64,000 nucleotides of DNA, from the NCBI GenBank assembly GCA_019055375.1, contig JAHQIW010002239.1, positions 124,001 through 188,000 on the forward strand. The letters are read 5' to 3'. The notes under the pieces were generated by a model. The model worked only from the letters and a program-made list of their open reading frames with translations, made no database searches and was not told the DNA's origin. The stretch is from Parelaphostrongylus tenuis. Lineage: Eukaryota > Nematoda > Chromadorea > Rhabditida > Metastrongylidae. A program made the position numbers and the translations under genes. The first letter of the stretch is position 1. Each line of letters opens with the position of its first letter. Below are positions 33,690 to 45,044 of this stretch, one piece after another.

Positions 33690-35985
33690 TCAAAAGTTCG
33701 AATTTCTATAAACCTCGGCATAATTAATTGTTATATGAAGATCGAGAAAGCTTATCTTGATTAACTGACGTGAGGTTGGTAAATTAATCGTAGAAGTTCG
33801 GCTGACGTTTCGGCGACCCGCCTTCTTCAGAGCCTGGGCGTATGTAGTATTAGTGTATCTGAATGATTCGGATGGTCTTATTTATATGCTGCCTAGGTCG
33901 AGATAGAACATCAAACGAAGAAAGGGCGCGAGATCTCGTGTGATGGTGACGCACTCGTCCTTCCGGTTCATTTCGGGATTTTGGGCGTTTATCCAAAATG
34001 CCTCAAGTGTCTTGCGCGTGGATGTTTTTGATTCCTGCGCTAGGATTGTGACAATCACATCAAAATTGTTCTTGTTGTGCTTATGTGCCCTATGTAAACC
34101 TAAAGGTTTCGTTTTATCTATTTTAGATTTACTCTCTAGATGCTCTTTTATGCCGATGAAAAGTGGTCTACCCGTTCCTCCTATATATTCTTCCCCGCAT
34201 GTTTTACATCTTAGTAAATAAATTGTGCCCGATCTCATACAATCCCCTCTTTTCCGTTAGAGCAGATCATATGGTTTTTGGTGTTGCACAATCGATCATA
34301 AAGTCTATTGCGGATCAGCTGATGGCGTAGGGTGGGAGGTGGGATTTCAGTAACTACCACGGAATTTTCAAGACCGCATCTTTTTAGACACCTTTTAACC
34401 GCGCTACTAATTTCATTTGATATAAATGACAGTTTGAAGGGAACTTTATTCAGGTGCGGAGTATTGTTCTTTCGGGACCTAATTCCACTTTTTGAATATT
34501 CCCAAGTAGCAGATGTTTTGTAGCCGTTAGAATGGCAATTTTTTGTGTCAAGTCTAATGATTCGTTCCTTTCCCTTTCTCCTGTGCACACATTTTTAGCC
34601 GTTCGAAACATGTTTTTGATTAGCGATTTTTTCATGTGTGAAGGATGAGAGAAAAGGTGACTGACCAGATTGTTTTTGTTGCTTGGTTTTCGATACCATT
34701 TTGTACTATAGCCACTATCCAAAAGCTTTACTTGGATGTTTAAGAATGGAAGCCAGCTCCCGTTTGGACTTTCTCGCGTAAAGTTTACATGCTCTGACTG
34801 TCCGTTCATGACTTCAAAACATTTGTCCATTTCCTCTTGTGTGGAACAGACAATGAAGCAATCGTCTATATACCGGCAGTAGAGAAATGGGCGGTGAACG
34901 AGAACTGGAGCTTCCACCTTATACATAAAAGCGATGGCAAGACTAGGTGCTAAACGTTGACCCATGGCTAACCCCCTGAGTTGTGTAAAGTATTTTCCGA
35001 CCACCGGGAGATTGAACAACTAAGACATTGTTTTAGGAGGGTCATTAGTTGTTGAATTGTGAAGCCATATATATTTACTTTTTGATTATTTTTAGTCAAA
35101 AGTTCGAAAATGGCTTGCATTGCAGAGTCATTTGATACGTTTGTATAGTGTGAGGTGACATCAAATGACTCCATTACGTGCGAGTTGTTTGATTTCGCGC
35201 AACGTAGATGTTACAGGAACATTTGGGTACTGGGTAGATGGGTTGGTATGAATTTGAGCACCTGAGTAAAAATAAGGTCTAGAAACCACGTTATTCTATC
35301 CGTTGGTCCGTCTATACAACTGATGATAGGTCTAAACTTGTACGTTGATGGATCGGTTGACACTAGATCATCAATAGATGTAAGTTTATGTGCTTTTATG
35401 AGAAAGTATAGGAACGGACAAATAGGATTATTGTTCTTGAGTCCAGAGATAACTGAAGTTTCCAAACCCGCTGCACTTGCCGTGTTGACCCAATCTTTGT
35501 TTAGATTTTTACATTGAAGTTTATATTCCTTCTCAGAGGATGCGCGATAGAGGGAGACATCCTAAAGATGTTTCTCCGTCATTTCGACATCCACCTGATT
35601 TGGAATTACTACGAATTCCCCACCTTTATCACTTACGGATAGACGAATAATTTTTGATCTTACGAGCTCCTTGATTTGCGACAAACTTTGTTTTTGTTTG
35701 TGTGTCAGATTGGAGCTTATCTTTCTATGCCGAAAGTGGTTGAGTATTTGCAGAACTTTGTTCGAAAAAACGCGAAAAATAGGGTCGAGTTCGCTATTTG
35801 GTTTTTCTTCTTTGTAAAAAGTTTGTGGGAAGGGAATGGGTGGTAGTGTCCCTGCTTGTTTTTCGTTACCTGACCCTTCTAATCTAGCCTTGTAGCGCCT
35901 TTTACAGTCGTAAAATTTGGATAAGGATGGATCTGACGTTCCACCGCGTCTCCCGTCCCAAATCCGGCTAATTTATCGGTGAACA
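33690..35985 (-). pseudogene. Best-preserved PLE copy (RT + GIY-YIG), broken by few lesions
   Basis: Minus strand: N-terminal IRLSVSDKGGEFVVIP; RT fingers CPFLYFLIKAHKL and CIDGPTDRITW; MESFDVTSHYTNVSNDSAMQ; YGFTIQQLMTLLKQCLSCSI; LRGLAMGQRLAPSLAIAF; an intact YIDD at 34,872-34,861; FLNIQVKLLDSGYSTKWYRK; linker LRHQLIRNRLYDRLCNT; then GTIYLLRCKTCGEEYIGGTG with TIY and YIG present; tail TLEAFWINAQNP and KDECVTITRDLAPFL. The enzyme would copy RNA at nicked or telomeric ends. Here TAG near 35,565, TAA near 35,210 and frameshifts near 35,020, 34,450 and 34,240 break it. The 3' terminal repeat (33,690-33,880) holds an HHR-like motif. Confidence 0.88.
33800..33834 (-). ncRNA. Minimal hammerhead-like motif with best stem II
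   Basis: Minus strand: stem I GGCT/AGCC; CTGAAGA; one extra A; stem II GGCG/CGCC with a GGT loop; GAAA; CGTC. Stem II is a perfect four-pair helix, better than in the copies at 26,060 or 8,962. The one-pair stem III and the extra A are the departures from the strict consensus. Confidence 0.5.
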
Positions 35986-35989
35986 GAAG

Positions 35990-36760
35990 AACAACACCTG
36001 GTCCAGAAAAGGCTAGACCAGTGCACCTGAAGTTCTCATCAACGCATCACAGCCAGTTCTCATCAACGCCCTGGCTCTACTCTTAGTACGCTACCTGTTA
36101 GAATGTAAGGTTCGCATACCGCGTTGTTGGTCGGAAAGGGAGACCTTCACGACATAGGTAATTATCGCCCTGTTTGCTTGCTGTCCATTGTCTATAAACT
36201 CTTCACTCCGGTGATCCTGAACAAGATTGACACGACACTGGACGAAGGACAGAAATACGAATAAGCAGGGTTTCGAAAAGGATTTAATACCATTGATCAC
36301 ATCCACACGATCATAAGACTTATTGAAGTTTCACGAGAGTACAATCTCCCGTTCAGTCCCACTTTCAGCATTTTGAAAAAGGCCTCCGATTTGATGGAAG
36401 CAGAAGTGATTATTTGAGGCTCTAGCCAATCAGCATCCCTCCTCGGTGCATAACCATTCTTCGTGAGCTAAATAAAGAATTCACGACCAAAATGTCGACA
36501 TTCTACAGAAATATTACCATCGATAAAAAAGAGAGGTTCGAGTAGGCGATACAGTTTTGCCAAAATTACTCACTGTCTCCCTCCAAGTTGTCATACAAAC
36601 ATTAGAATGGGACGATATAGGAATGAAAATCGACGGACGACAAATAAAACATCTTCGCTTTCTTGATGTTATCGTCCTCATAGCACCAAGCATCAGCAAA
36701 GCAGAACGGAACACATTACAATCATTCAATTGCTCATTATAATAAGCCTGTTCTTAATGA
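35990..36760 (+). pseudogene. RTE-type LINE reverse transcriptase fragment
   Basis: Plus-strand frames give VLINALALLLVRYLLECKV, then GDLHDIGNYRPVCLLSIVYK, LFTPVILNKIDTTLDEGQ, AGFRKGFNTIDHIHTIIRLI, ILKKASDLMEAEVII (the catalytic Asp of the first motif is missing), and after frameshifts QTLEWDDIGMKIDGRQIKHL followed by RFLDVIVLIAPSISKAE, where FADD has become FLDV. The order and wording are those of RTE clade LINEs. Lesions in both catalytic motifs make it dead. It abuts the upstream end of the PLE copy at 33,690-35,985. Confidence 0.85.
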
Positions 36761-38389
36761 CAATTTCAGAGATGTCGATCAGGCATGCCAAGTTTGAGTG
36801 CAAGTTGACTAAAAAATGTAAAGCAAACGTAGAGCGACTGGCTGGTCCTGTTCACTGCTCACCGCAGTGTTTCTGCCGCTGCAAAGCGATGTTTTGTTCT
36901 GAAGTTTGCTGACTAATCAGGGCTTCACTGAAAACGAAAGGAGAGCGTCACGACGAAACTGTTCGCAGCCCAACAATTCAGTCACAGCTTGAAGTTTCTT
37001 GTTTAGTTACATATCATCTGCATCACCTGTTGTTCCGCTGATCGTCGAGTGACTTGAACGGGCGCCAGCAACACTTTCGTTTTTTTCTTATTGCGTGCAA
37101 GAATAGCCCAGTGGATTAGCTACATATAAAAAGGATAAAATACTAGAAGAACTGATGACTTAACATCGCTGATTATGTCTTCGGTTTTTCATTAGCTTTT
37201 ACTATGCAAATTATAAAGTTCACGTCAACACAATGGATTTATGAGAATTGTTTATATTTGCAGGTTAGTAGCGTAATGCCATTCATATGGAAATGCAAGT
37301 TTCTCATAACAATTTCAAATCACTCAACTAGCCGAAGCTGAGGCCTTCTGAATGGAAAGATGTAAGGTTACTGTTACATTCTTCTACTATTCAAATGTAG
37401 AGATACTGAAATTATGAGTGGCAATTTATAACAATACCATGTGCGTTTGAGCGCTTAAAGCCACTAAACGAAGACTGTCGATGGTTTGCGCTTTACTGTA
37501 TTGAAATAAGAATAAGCGTTCAATTCCGATTCTTGTTAAACCTCGCTATGCAATATCTATATCTTATTTTATTAATGAACTTAGGCAAAATTGTCATGAA
37601 TCTGTAGGGGTAACATTTTGAGCGTTTTGCCGTTACCAGAGAAAGAGTGATTTGAATCGAGCAGCCACGGTAACAGGTCTTTTTATGGTGTTGGCCTTCA
37701 CAGTCGTCACATTCAGGCTAATGAACAATTCTAAGTAGCATCCAAATTAGATAGCATCCCGATGTTGCCCTTTCTTCACATTCGCAGACTCCAGTCAAAC
37801 TAAAAGTGATCTGGCGCATACTCTACGGCAATCAACGTTAAAAGAAGCTCTGAAACTATTCTGCTCATTTGATCCTTGAGAGAACAGTCTTATAAGAATA
37901 TCGATTGAGGATTGCAGACTCAGTATGGTAATGTATCTAAAGTGCAAGAAGAACGCTTTATCGAAAGTGCTCTTCTCTCAGCAGTTCATCTAAAAATCGC
38001 TTTTCATTACAGCTCCTTACTTGCAGCATTGAGTGGAATGCCTTTCGAGCAAAACATCGGAACTGTTACTCTCTGGATAGTAATTATGCGAACTGACGAG
38101 TAAAATCTTCTATTGTCTAATCGCCAAAATGTTGAAGTCATAATGCATTATTGCTGATTTTACTGAGCACAACCTCGATTGTTGTGGCTGAAATGACTTC
38201 AATCGATGTTCTACATTATACTGCATGAAATAATCAACAATACTTGTATTAGAGCAACGTTTCAGAAAATCTTACAAAGCATGAAAACCTTCGTCGGCGG
38301 TAACATCCTCAAACAAACTGGATTTTACCGGCGGTCAGGTAAATCGCCTCATATGGCATCACTTACCTCATTTTTTTAATTGCATAGCG
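36761..38389. other. Intergenic, no gene recognised
   Basis: Several short frames, none recognisable. The frame at 36,730-36,912 is Cys-rich near its end (PVHCSPQCFCRCKAMFCSEVC) but too short and isolated to call. Confidence 0.2.
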
Positions 38390-40000
38390 ATTTCTTCCCG
38401 TTACCTGCACCCTATTTGGGCTCTCTTTCAAAAAGGTATTTTTTGAATTTGTAAACTGTTTTCGATAGTCATTCTATAGCTAAAATCAAGGAAATTTGAA
38501 CGACGTATGCTGCTCTTTGAATAGCTTGTTTTCTTTGCTGTGGCAGTTTAAAGAATATTCTGTTTCACAATCAAGTATTTCTCGCCGGATAAGGCTTTTT
38601 TATAAACAGTTAATAATCATTAGATAGGCTGGATCTCAGTCATTTTCATCGACGTACTTAATTTTTGTAAAGGACTTTTCGGAGTGTTGTGACTGTCAGA
38701 AGAAGATTAAATTTCGAAAATTTGGATCGTTATCGATGGACGCGTCCTGTTTCGACCTCTTGGGAAGAACGCGTTTTTCGATTTTTTCCAGAGCTATAAT
38801 AGCCATTCAATAGCTCAAATCTTGAAAATTTTGATGGTTTTCTAAACAGCTTTCTTAGTGCTCTCAACACTAAAAATAAAAATACCTTTCGCACTCGAGT
38901 ATTTCTCGTCCAACAGAGTGCAAAGTTTTTTGCTAGACTTTAACAGTGTTTCGATAGCTTAAGTCTCGACCATTTCCTTGGAAGCTTTGCTTTTTAATGG
39001 GGCTCCTTATTTTACTGTAGCAGTCAAACGAAGTTCACGTTTTCGCGGTTAGTTGTTGTGTTGCTAGCCTGCGCAGTGACTTCGCGCCAATGTCGCAAAA
39101 TCCCATCCTTTGGAGTGCGAAATCTGGTCTTCTTTTGTCTCTCGCAGCTCCCTAAGGAGCCCTCTCCAAAAAACGAGCAAAATCATCGAAATTGCTGAGA
39201 TTTTCGAAATTGAGTGTAAAACCAAATTTTATGACTAATAGAGCTCAAAAAAACAAGCCAATCGAGCAACAAAACGTACCGTTCAGATTTACTTAATTTC
39301 AGCTAAGCGGATATCAATAATCTAATAAAATGGGTTTTTTGTAGAAAATATCAAAAGCTCACGAGTGCATTCCTTCAAATACGGTTGCATGCGACAGAAG
39401 TTAATTCCAAAAGTAGGAATTTTAAAGACAGTTGAGCGTTATTCCTATAGGAATAGGTTTACAAAAGTTCTAACAATAATAATTCTGAGTTTCTATAGAA
39501 ACAAAAGTTTATAAGGTTCGAAATATAACTATATGATCCCTAAAAATCTGCTATAAATCGAAAAAATTGGATTTCAATGGCAAAGCGTCATCTTTTATTT
39601 TTCATTGAAACTTAGTGTGGGATTATTTCAAACAACAAGCTTAGTATTAGAGTCAGAATTTTCAGAGCTATCTATTGACTAGAAAAACATGGAACAGATA
39701 TGAGAAAATGCCCAATAGCAGGTGAAAAGTAAAACCCTTTTCCCAAGTGCATGGTTTTTTTTTCTTTTGAAGAATTAAAGATTTTGGGCAGCATTAGCGT
39801 CAATCCTGCCAAAATCATCCATACAGGAATCTTATCAGTGATTTTCCATCGTTTTTTGATAACAGTGTTTCCTTTAAGAGCTTTATTAACCTAAATTTAT
39901 ATTGGAAAACGCACCACTCTTCGTAGCCCTTCCGAACGGCTCAATCAGCTGATAGTCATATTAACCCTCATTGTCCACAAAGCGTTAAAAAGTGAAGACG
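38390..40000. repeat. Diverged tandem/dispersed repeat field, copy 2
   Basis: Partner of 31,330-33,660. The segment 39,380-39,990 is collinear with 32,380-33,000, whereas 39,045-39,145 is inverted relative to copy 1. Units with TAGCTCAAATCTTGAAAAT-like phrases recur at about 38,470, 38,800, 38,950 and 39,190. No proteins are recognised. Confidence 0.55.
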
Positions 40001-41129
40001 AATGCATGACGCATCCCTTGAGGATAGGTCAATGCCGAGAGCTTTATCGTTTATCTTCTATATAACATTTGCTTTTTTAGTCTACGTTTTTGCAATTAAA
40101 TGGTAGCTTGAGAGATGACTATTTTTGTCTTATGCATGATCTATGAAAAGTCCTCCATAGTCCCCATTAACAAAAAATGCTTCGCTTTTCGAGTGCATTG
40201 TTTCAACTTCACCTGGCATTTTTTATTAAGTTGAACAGAGGGTTATGAGAAATTTTTAGGAGCATCACGTTTTGACATCTTTGTGTCGTTAAAATGTCTA
40301 TGATGTTGAAATGTCAATGACCCGTGACACTATTTGGATTTGGTCCGTACAGCAGAATTTCCTACGGAATCCTGCTTGCTCTACTGGCTGTGCTTCATCC
40401 AAACTCGTCAGCATGCGCAAAAGGATGATGTTCTCGTAGAGCTTGTAGAGCACACTCAACAGCAAGTCGGGCAATAATTACTGAAGATCCCGTCGGTCGC
40501 CCGACTGTGCGCAATGTCCTCCAGTGGTCTGGGTTTTTTTTTTTGAAGAAAGATGTCAGATGTGCTATGAGAAGTACATGCAAAATGTGACCTCCATCGC
40601 TTCGAAAGTCCGCAGTGATGTTATCTTGGGCCCTGCAGATGTTTTTATTCTTTCTATCGCAACTCGCACTTCAGGAGGTAGAACCCCGAATGGTTCCAGT
40701 GGCGATTACAGGACGGGAATGGAGTAACGAAAAATAGTGTGAAACGTTTCCGTTATTATTCACATAGCAGAACGGAAACTTTTCGTGATCTCATCTCCGA
40801 TCATCAGCGCTGACAGCGTAGTACTGTATTCACACACATTCATTTGCTCCTCTAATTAATATCCATCCTACAGCAGTCGTATTAGTATTATCTAATATTT
40901 GCTATAACATCATTCATAAAACCTCAGTGTGTATTACGAAAATTCGGCTTGGCTTGAGAAATAACACGAGGTCTTTGTAATGACTGCGTAATGTGACCGG
41001 AAAAACATAAGCTTGAAAATGCCAAAACAATAAGTGTTTTATGAAGAAGCTGTATGAATTTTGTTTATCACGTTCTTTCGCTGGATTTACGAAAGTATTG
41101 GCTGAGTATATTGCAGATTACTTCTCTTT
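40001..41129. other. Intergenic with a short repeated block
   Basis: The block at about 40,610-40,740 (TCTATCGCAAC.C..ACTTCAG, ...GGGACGGGAAT type) resembles 43,080-43,230, so both may derive from one repeat. No gene is recognised; the open frames over it are by-products. Confidence 0.3.
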
Positions 41130-42480
41130 CCAAATCTTGAAGGAGAAGATACCATCAAAACGTCAGCCATTATTCTACTGTACTGAGTTGTAATAAAAAT
41201 TCTACAAAACAAAAACATCATATCTCTTCATCAAGAAGCACTTGTTTTCATAGTATTTCTAGATCTTGTGATAGCTGATATACCAAGTAGTGTCTCATAA
41301 AACACAAATTCACTTAGGGAATTCAGTGGTAAGCAAAATTCGAGCTTTTACGGGCGCTGAACCAGCGTTTCACCCATACAGCGACTTGCGCTACCACTAC
41401 ACCACCGAGGCCACCGTTTACCTACTACTAATTCTTCAATGTCTCACTATCATTGATATCAGACATCAACTGTTAACCATTTGAGCGGGTGAGTGTATGT
41501 CGCTTTCTGAATGCAGTAGTTTAAAACGTAAGGGTTTTTAAGTAATATATCTGAACAGTGATTGTCAACTTAACTGAATTCTGAAAGCGATACGTGCTCA
41601 CCCAACCAATCCCGTTAACGGTTGGTGGCTGATACCTATGGTAGTGGAATTTGAAGAATGAGTGGTTTAAATGCTGGGGCTACGTTGGTGTAGTAATAGC
41701 ACGCGCCCCGCTCATGGGTGAAACGTAAGATCAATTCTCACCTGGGTTGGAATTTTTGCTCGCCACTCAATCCACTTACGTATATTTGAAGCATTATAAC
41801 ACTATGGATTACTTGGCTCTTTCCACGTCTTGAAAGAGGAGATACCATCAAAACGTCAGCCCTTATTTTATCACACTGAGTTGTATTGAAAAATTCTACA
41901 AAATAAAAATTTCATGCCTTTTCATCAAGAAGCACTGGTTTTCATAGTATTTGTGATCTTGTGATAGCTGATATACCAAGTAGTGTCCTCATAAAACGCA
42001 AATTCACTTTGGGAATTGAGTGGTAAGCAAAATTCGAGCTTCTTTTACGGGCGCTGAACCGGCGTTTCACCCATACAGCGACTTGCGCTACCACTACACC
42101 ACCGAGGCCACCGTTTACCCACTACTCATTCTTCAATGTCTCACTATCATAGATATCAGCCATAAACTGTCGAACGTATGAGCGGGTGGACGTATGTCGC
42201 TTTCTAAATGCAGTTGTTAGAACATAAGGATTTTTGTGTATTATATCTGCACATGGATCGTCAACTTAACTGAATTCTGAAAGCGATACGCCATCACCCA
42301 ACCAACTGATGCCCATGATAGTGGAATTTGAAGAATGAGTGGTGCAAAAGCGGGGGCTACGATGGTGTAATGGTAGTGCGCGCCCCTGGTATGGGTGAAA
42401 CGTAAGATCAATTCCCAGCTGCGGTAGAATTTTTCCTCACCAGTCAATTCACTTAGGTATATTTGAAGCATTTTTACACT
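41130..42480 (+). repeat. Tandem duplication of a ~690-base tRNA-like foldback unit
   Basis: Unit 1 (about 41,130-41,820) and unit 2 (about 41,825-42,480) are direct repeats. Each begins with an HHR-like remnant (41,130-41,168; 41,824-41,861: GAGATACCATCAAAACGTCA type) and then contains a foldback. Foldback arms are about 41,285-41,520 with 41,560-41,800 in unit 1, and about 41,960-42,215 with 42,250-42,460 in unit 2. Each arm carries a tRNA-like stretch (A-box-like TGGTGTAGT(G)GTAG or TGGTGTAATGGTAG). The B box is decayed (GATCAATTC). Confidence 0.7.
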
Positions 42481-42609
42481 GTGAAGACAATACTTAAAAA
42501 CATAAGGATTTTTGAGTATTGCAAACGTAAATTACATCAAGATGTTCGTATGATGGACAGCCGTCCTGTATATAAGACAAACGGTGAATGAGGTCCTTTC
42601 ATTCGAGCG

Positions 42610-42915
42610 GTGCTCACCAAAGAGGATTTGATTCGAGCGGCAATGGAGCCGAAAAGCACAACGAGCGCAAGCGTTTGTGGATGTTTCACTCAAATTTTCT
42701 TGCATGAAGACAATGAAAAGGTGGTATTGTTATCAGAAGGGAGCTTCATATCAATTTTGCAGCATTACCCAAATCATAAAGAAACCTGTACAGCTCTCCA
42801 TTTATTGAAACTTCTATCTAGATCTCGTGATCCAAATTGGCAATCTCACTTCATAGAGTATGTTTTACCAGCTACGCGAGCTTCAAATTCACATCTCCAA
42901 ACATTTAGAAGCTAA
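42610..42915 (+). CDS. Possible exon resembling an armadillo/HEAT-type helical repeat
   Basis: An open frame with a helical-repeat look: LIRAAMEPKSTTSASVCGCF, then VVLLSEGSFISILQHYPNHK and ETCTALHLLKLLSRSRDP. The spacing of leucines and the G-S-F-I-S-I-L pattern resembles armadillo or HEAT repeats, but I cannot name a family. Possible splice sites are CACCAAAG before it (near 42,625) and a GTATGT donor near 42,858, suggesting an internal exon of about 230 bases. No neighbouring exons were identified, so this could be an orphan exon captured in repeats or a chance frame. Confidence 0.3.
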   Translation: MLTKEDLIRAAMEPKSTTSASVCGCFTQIFLHEDNEKVVLLSEGSFISILQHYPNHKETCTALHLLKLLSRSRDPNWQSHFIEYVLPATRASNSHLQTFRS

Positions 42916-43609
42916 TTTTTCACCATTTGTTTGACATTCGTTTCTTTGATGTTATGTGCATTATTTTCAATGCACGTCTATCCCTGCCGCTCGGACGGCT
43001 TATGAAGATTTGTGAGCGCGCAATATAGACTTGGTGAATTGGGATTGTATCTGAAAGAATGTTTCAACCGCTGAAGGAGCGGTGATGTTAATAAGTCCTA
43101 GAGCTGCTCTATTCTTCATGCCTTCTATCGCAACACATACTTCAGAGAGATATAATCCTGAGTGGTTTTTCTCCAAATGGGATTTCGGTTTCCGGGACGG
43201 GAATTGTGGAACGGAAAAGGTTGGTGTAAAATTTCTTCGATATCAATTCCATGTCATAGCAAAATGTTCTAACATTTCCATAATCGTTCGTCAATGCTGC
43301 AAGCGGCTCGCTATAATCGCACAGATTCCAACGGCATTTATTTAGACAAGATCTTTTTGTGCTGCTTCAGGTAGCTTCAGAAGCTATTAACTGGGCATTT
43401 AAAGGCGACGGCCTGATGCCGATGTCGCAAATTCCATCCACAAACGGATGTAAGGCATACACTCACGTAGTTGGACACTTTCATAGCAGATTAGGTAGAA
43501 CCTATACGAAATCGTAAATTACAATTAACACCGTGATCAACTTCTCTTAAGTAGTCGCCATAATTGTTTCCTAGTCCACTAGTTAACATACAAAACAGCT
43601 GCACCGAAT
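42916..43609. other. Intergenic, repeat block only
   Basis: Contains the partner (43,080-43,230) of the repeat at 40,610-40,740. Nothing else is recognised. Confidence 0.25.
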
Positions 43610-44240
43610 GTTACGTGAGCGGAGTACGTGTTTGTCTCGGGCTCACAAAATTCGATTCAAGATATGGCGTAAAATCACGCCTGGTGGCGAGGCATTAATC
43701 TTTTAGATTCATATCTGAATTTTTAATTCAAATCCGAAAGGCTTCGACAATTCTGCGCACTAAGGTTTTGATTCCTGTGTGAGAATGATATTTCGACTTT
43801 CAAAGTTTACTTTGTCGTTTGACGAAGAAAGGCATTCCCTCTCTGCTAATATATTCGCCCCCGTGCGTTCTACCAGAGATTAGGTAGATTGTACCTACTC
43901 CCTTGCGGAACGCGTCATTTTCGGCCATACAACTTCGTTTGAAAAGCGTAGATCGATCTGGAGAAATCGGTAACCATTATTGTATTAACACCGATTGATC
44001 TAAAGAGTCAACTATTTCGCAACCGCTTTTATGACCGTCTATGTAAAAAGAAAGGATGCATAATACGCCTAACGATACAGACGGTGATTGCATGAGCAGA
44101 GGTACAGTCCATTTAGTTCTTATAATTAAGATAAATGAAAAATAATTGAAATGTAATATGATAAAAAATAATAATGCGGCTAAGAAGAAATCGGCGAAAC
44201 GGGAAGGCCCCTCTATGTCCATGTAAAAGAACACCCAGAG
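43610..44240. pseudogene. Head-to-head pair of PLE GIY-YIG relics
   Basis: About 43,920-43,610 on the minus strand reads TIYLISGRTHGGEYISREGM and a tail (VEAFRI-IKNSDMNLKD) of a PLE GIY-YIG region. About 43,945-44,240 on the plus strand reads a decayed linker, then DTDGDCMSRGTVHLVL and, after an AT-rich insertion of about 70 bases, EEIGETGRPLYVHVKEHPEK. Both are interrupted by stops. The divergent arrangement repeats that seen at 8.9-10 kb and 10.5-12.2 kb. Confidence 0.65.
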
Positions 44241-45044
44241 AAAGTTCAAAATCTTGCTAACGGATAGTGCTTCCACATTTATCATTCTGAACGTCTTTCA
44301 TGGGGCACACACTAGTTTCACAGAAAGATTGACAATTCACAAGATGCAAATGCTTTCCTCAGTCACTAACCGATTTTTACCGTGGTTATAGGAAGTCTTC
44401 ATAGTATATTTCCGTTTGAAGCGTTCAAGCAGTGTCACTTTGAAATCTATTTCAGCTATCTATTTTCTTATATTCTTTCATTGTTTTCGCCCCTTGAATA
44501 GTTCTCCAGTTGATTTCCTTATGGCGATTCTGGAAAAGAAATATCAGAGATTGAGCCACATTATCAAATAGCAGCGCTTACGTATCATTCGCACTATTCA
44601 ATTATTGAAGAAACATAAAATCCAAATTTTCTCATAAATAAGTAGATTCACAATTGGCAAAACATCGACGTTGCGGGTACACTTTTATTAGGAAATCGTA
44701 GAATAAAATATTGATGAGTGAAAACGAAACACATTTTTGGTGTAAAACGCTTTGGCATCAAATTATTCTGAGCGAGGTTTAGCGATCATCAAACTTTTCT
44801 GTTTTCATTCGCGTCAATGTTGGCTGGCCTCTGAGAAAGCTTTATTCACAACGAGCCGATTCCAGCCATTACAAGAACTGCTAAGGAATTTCACTAAAAA
44901 TTTCAGAAACAGCAGGGGCGCAATACTTCGTTTCAGGCGATTGCGACAGTGCTGCCAGGGAATAATAGGAAATCTCGCACCCTGGCAGTAAAGCTGCAGC
45001 ATGGATTCGAAGATCAATCGCATCTCGGATGACTCTTATGTGAC
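44241..45044. other. Intergenic, no gene recognised
   Basis: Overlapping frames at 44,752-45,023 on both strands have no recognisable motif. Nothing else is seen. Confidence 0.25.
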
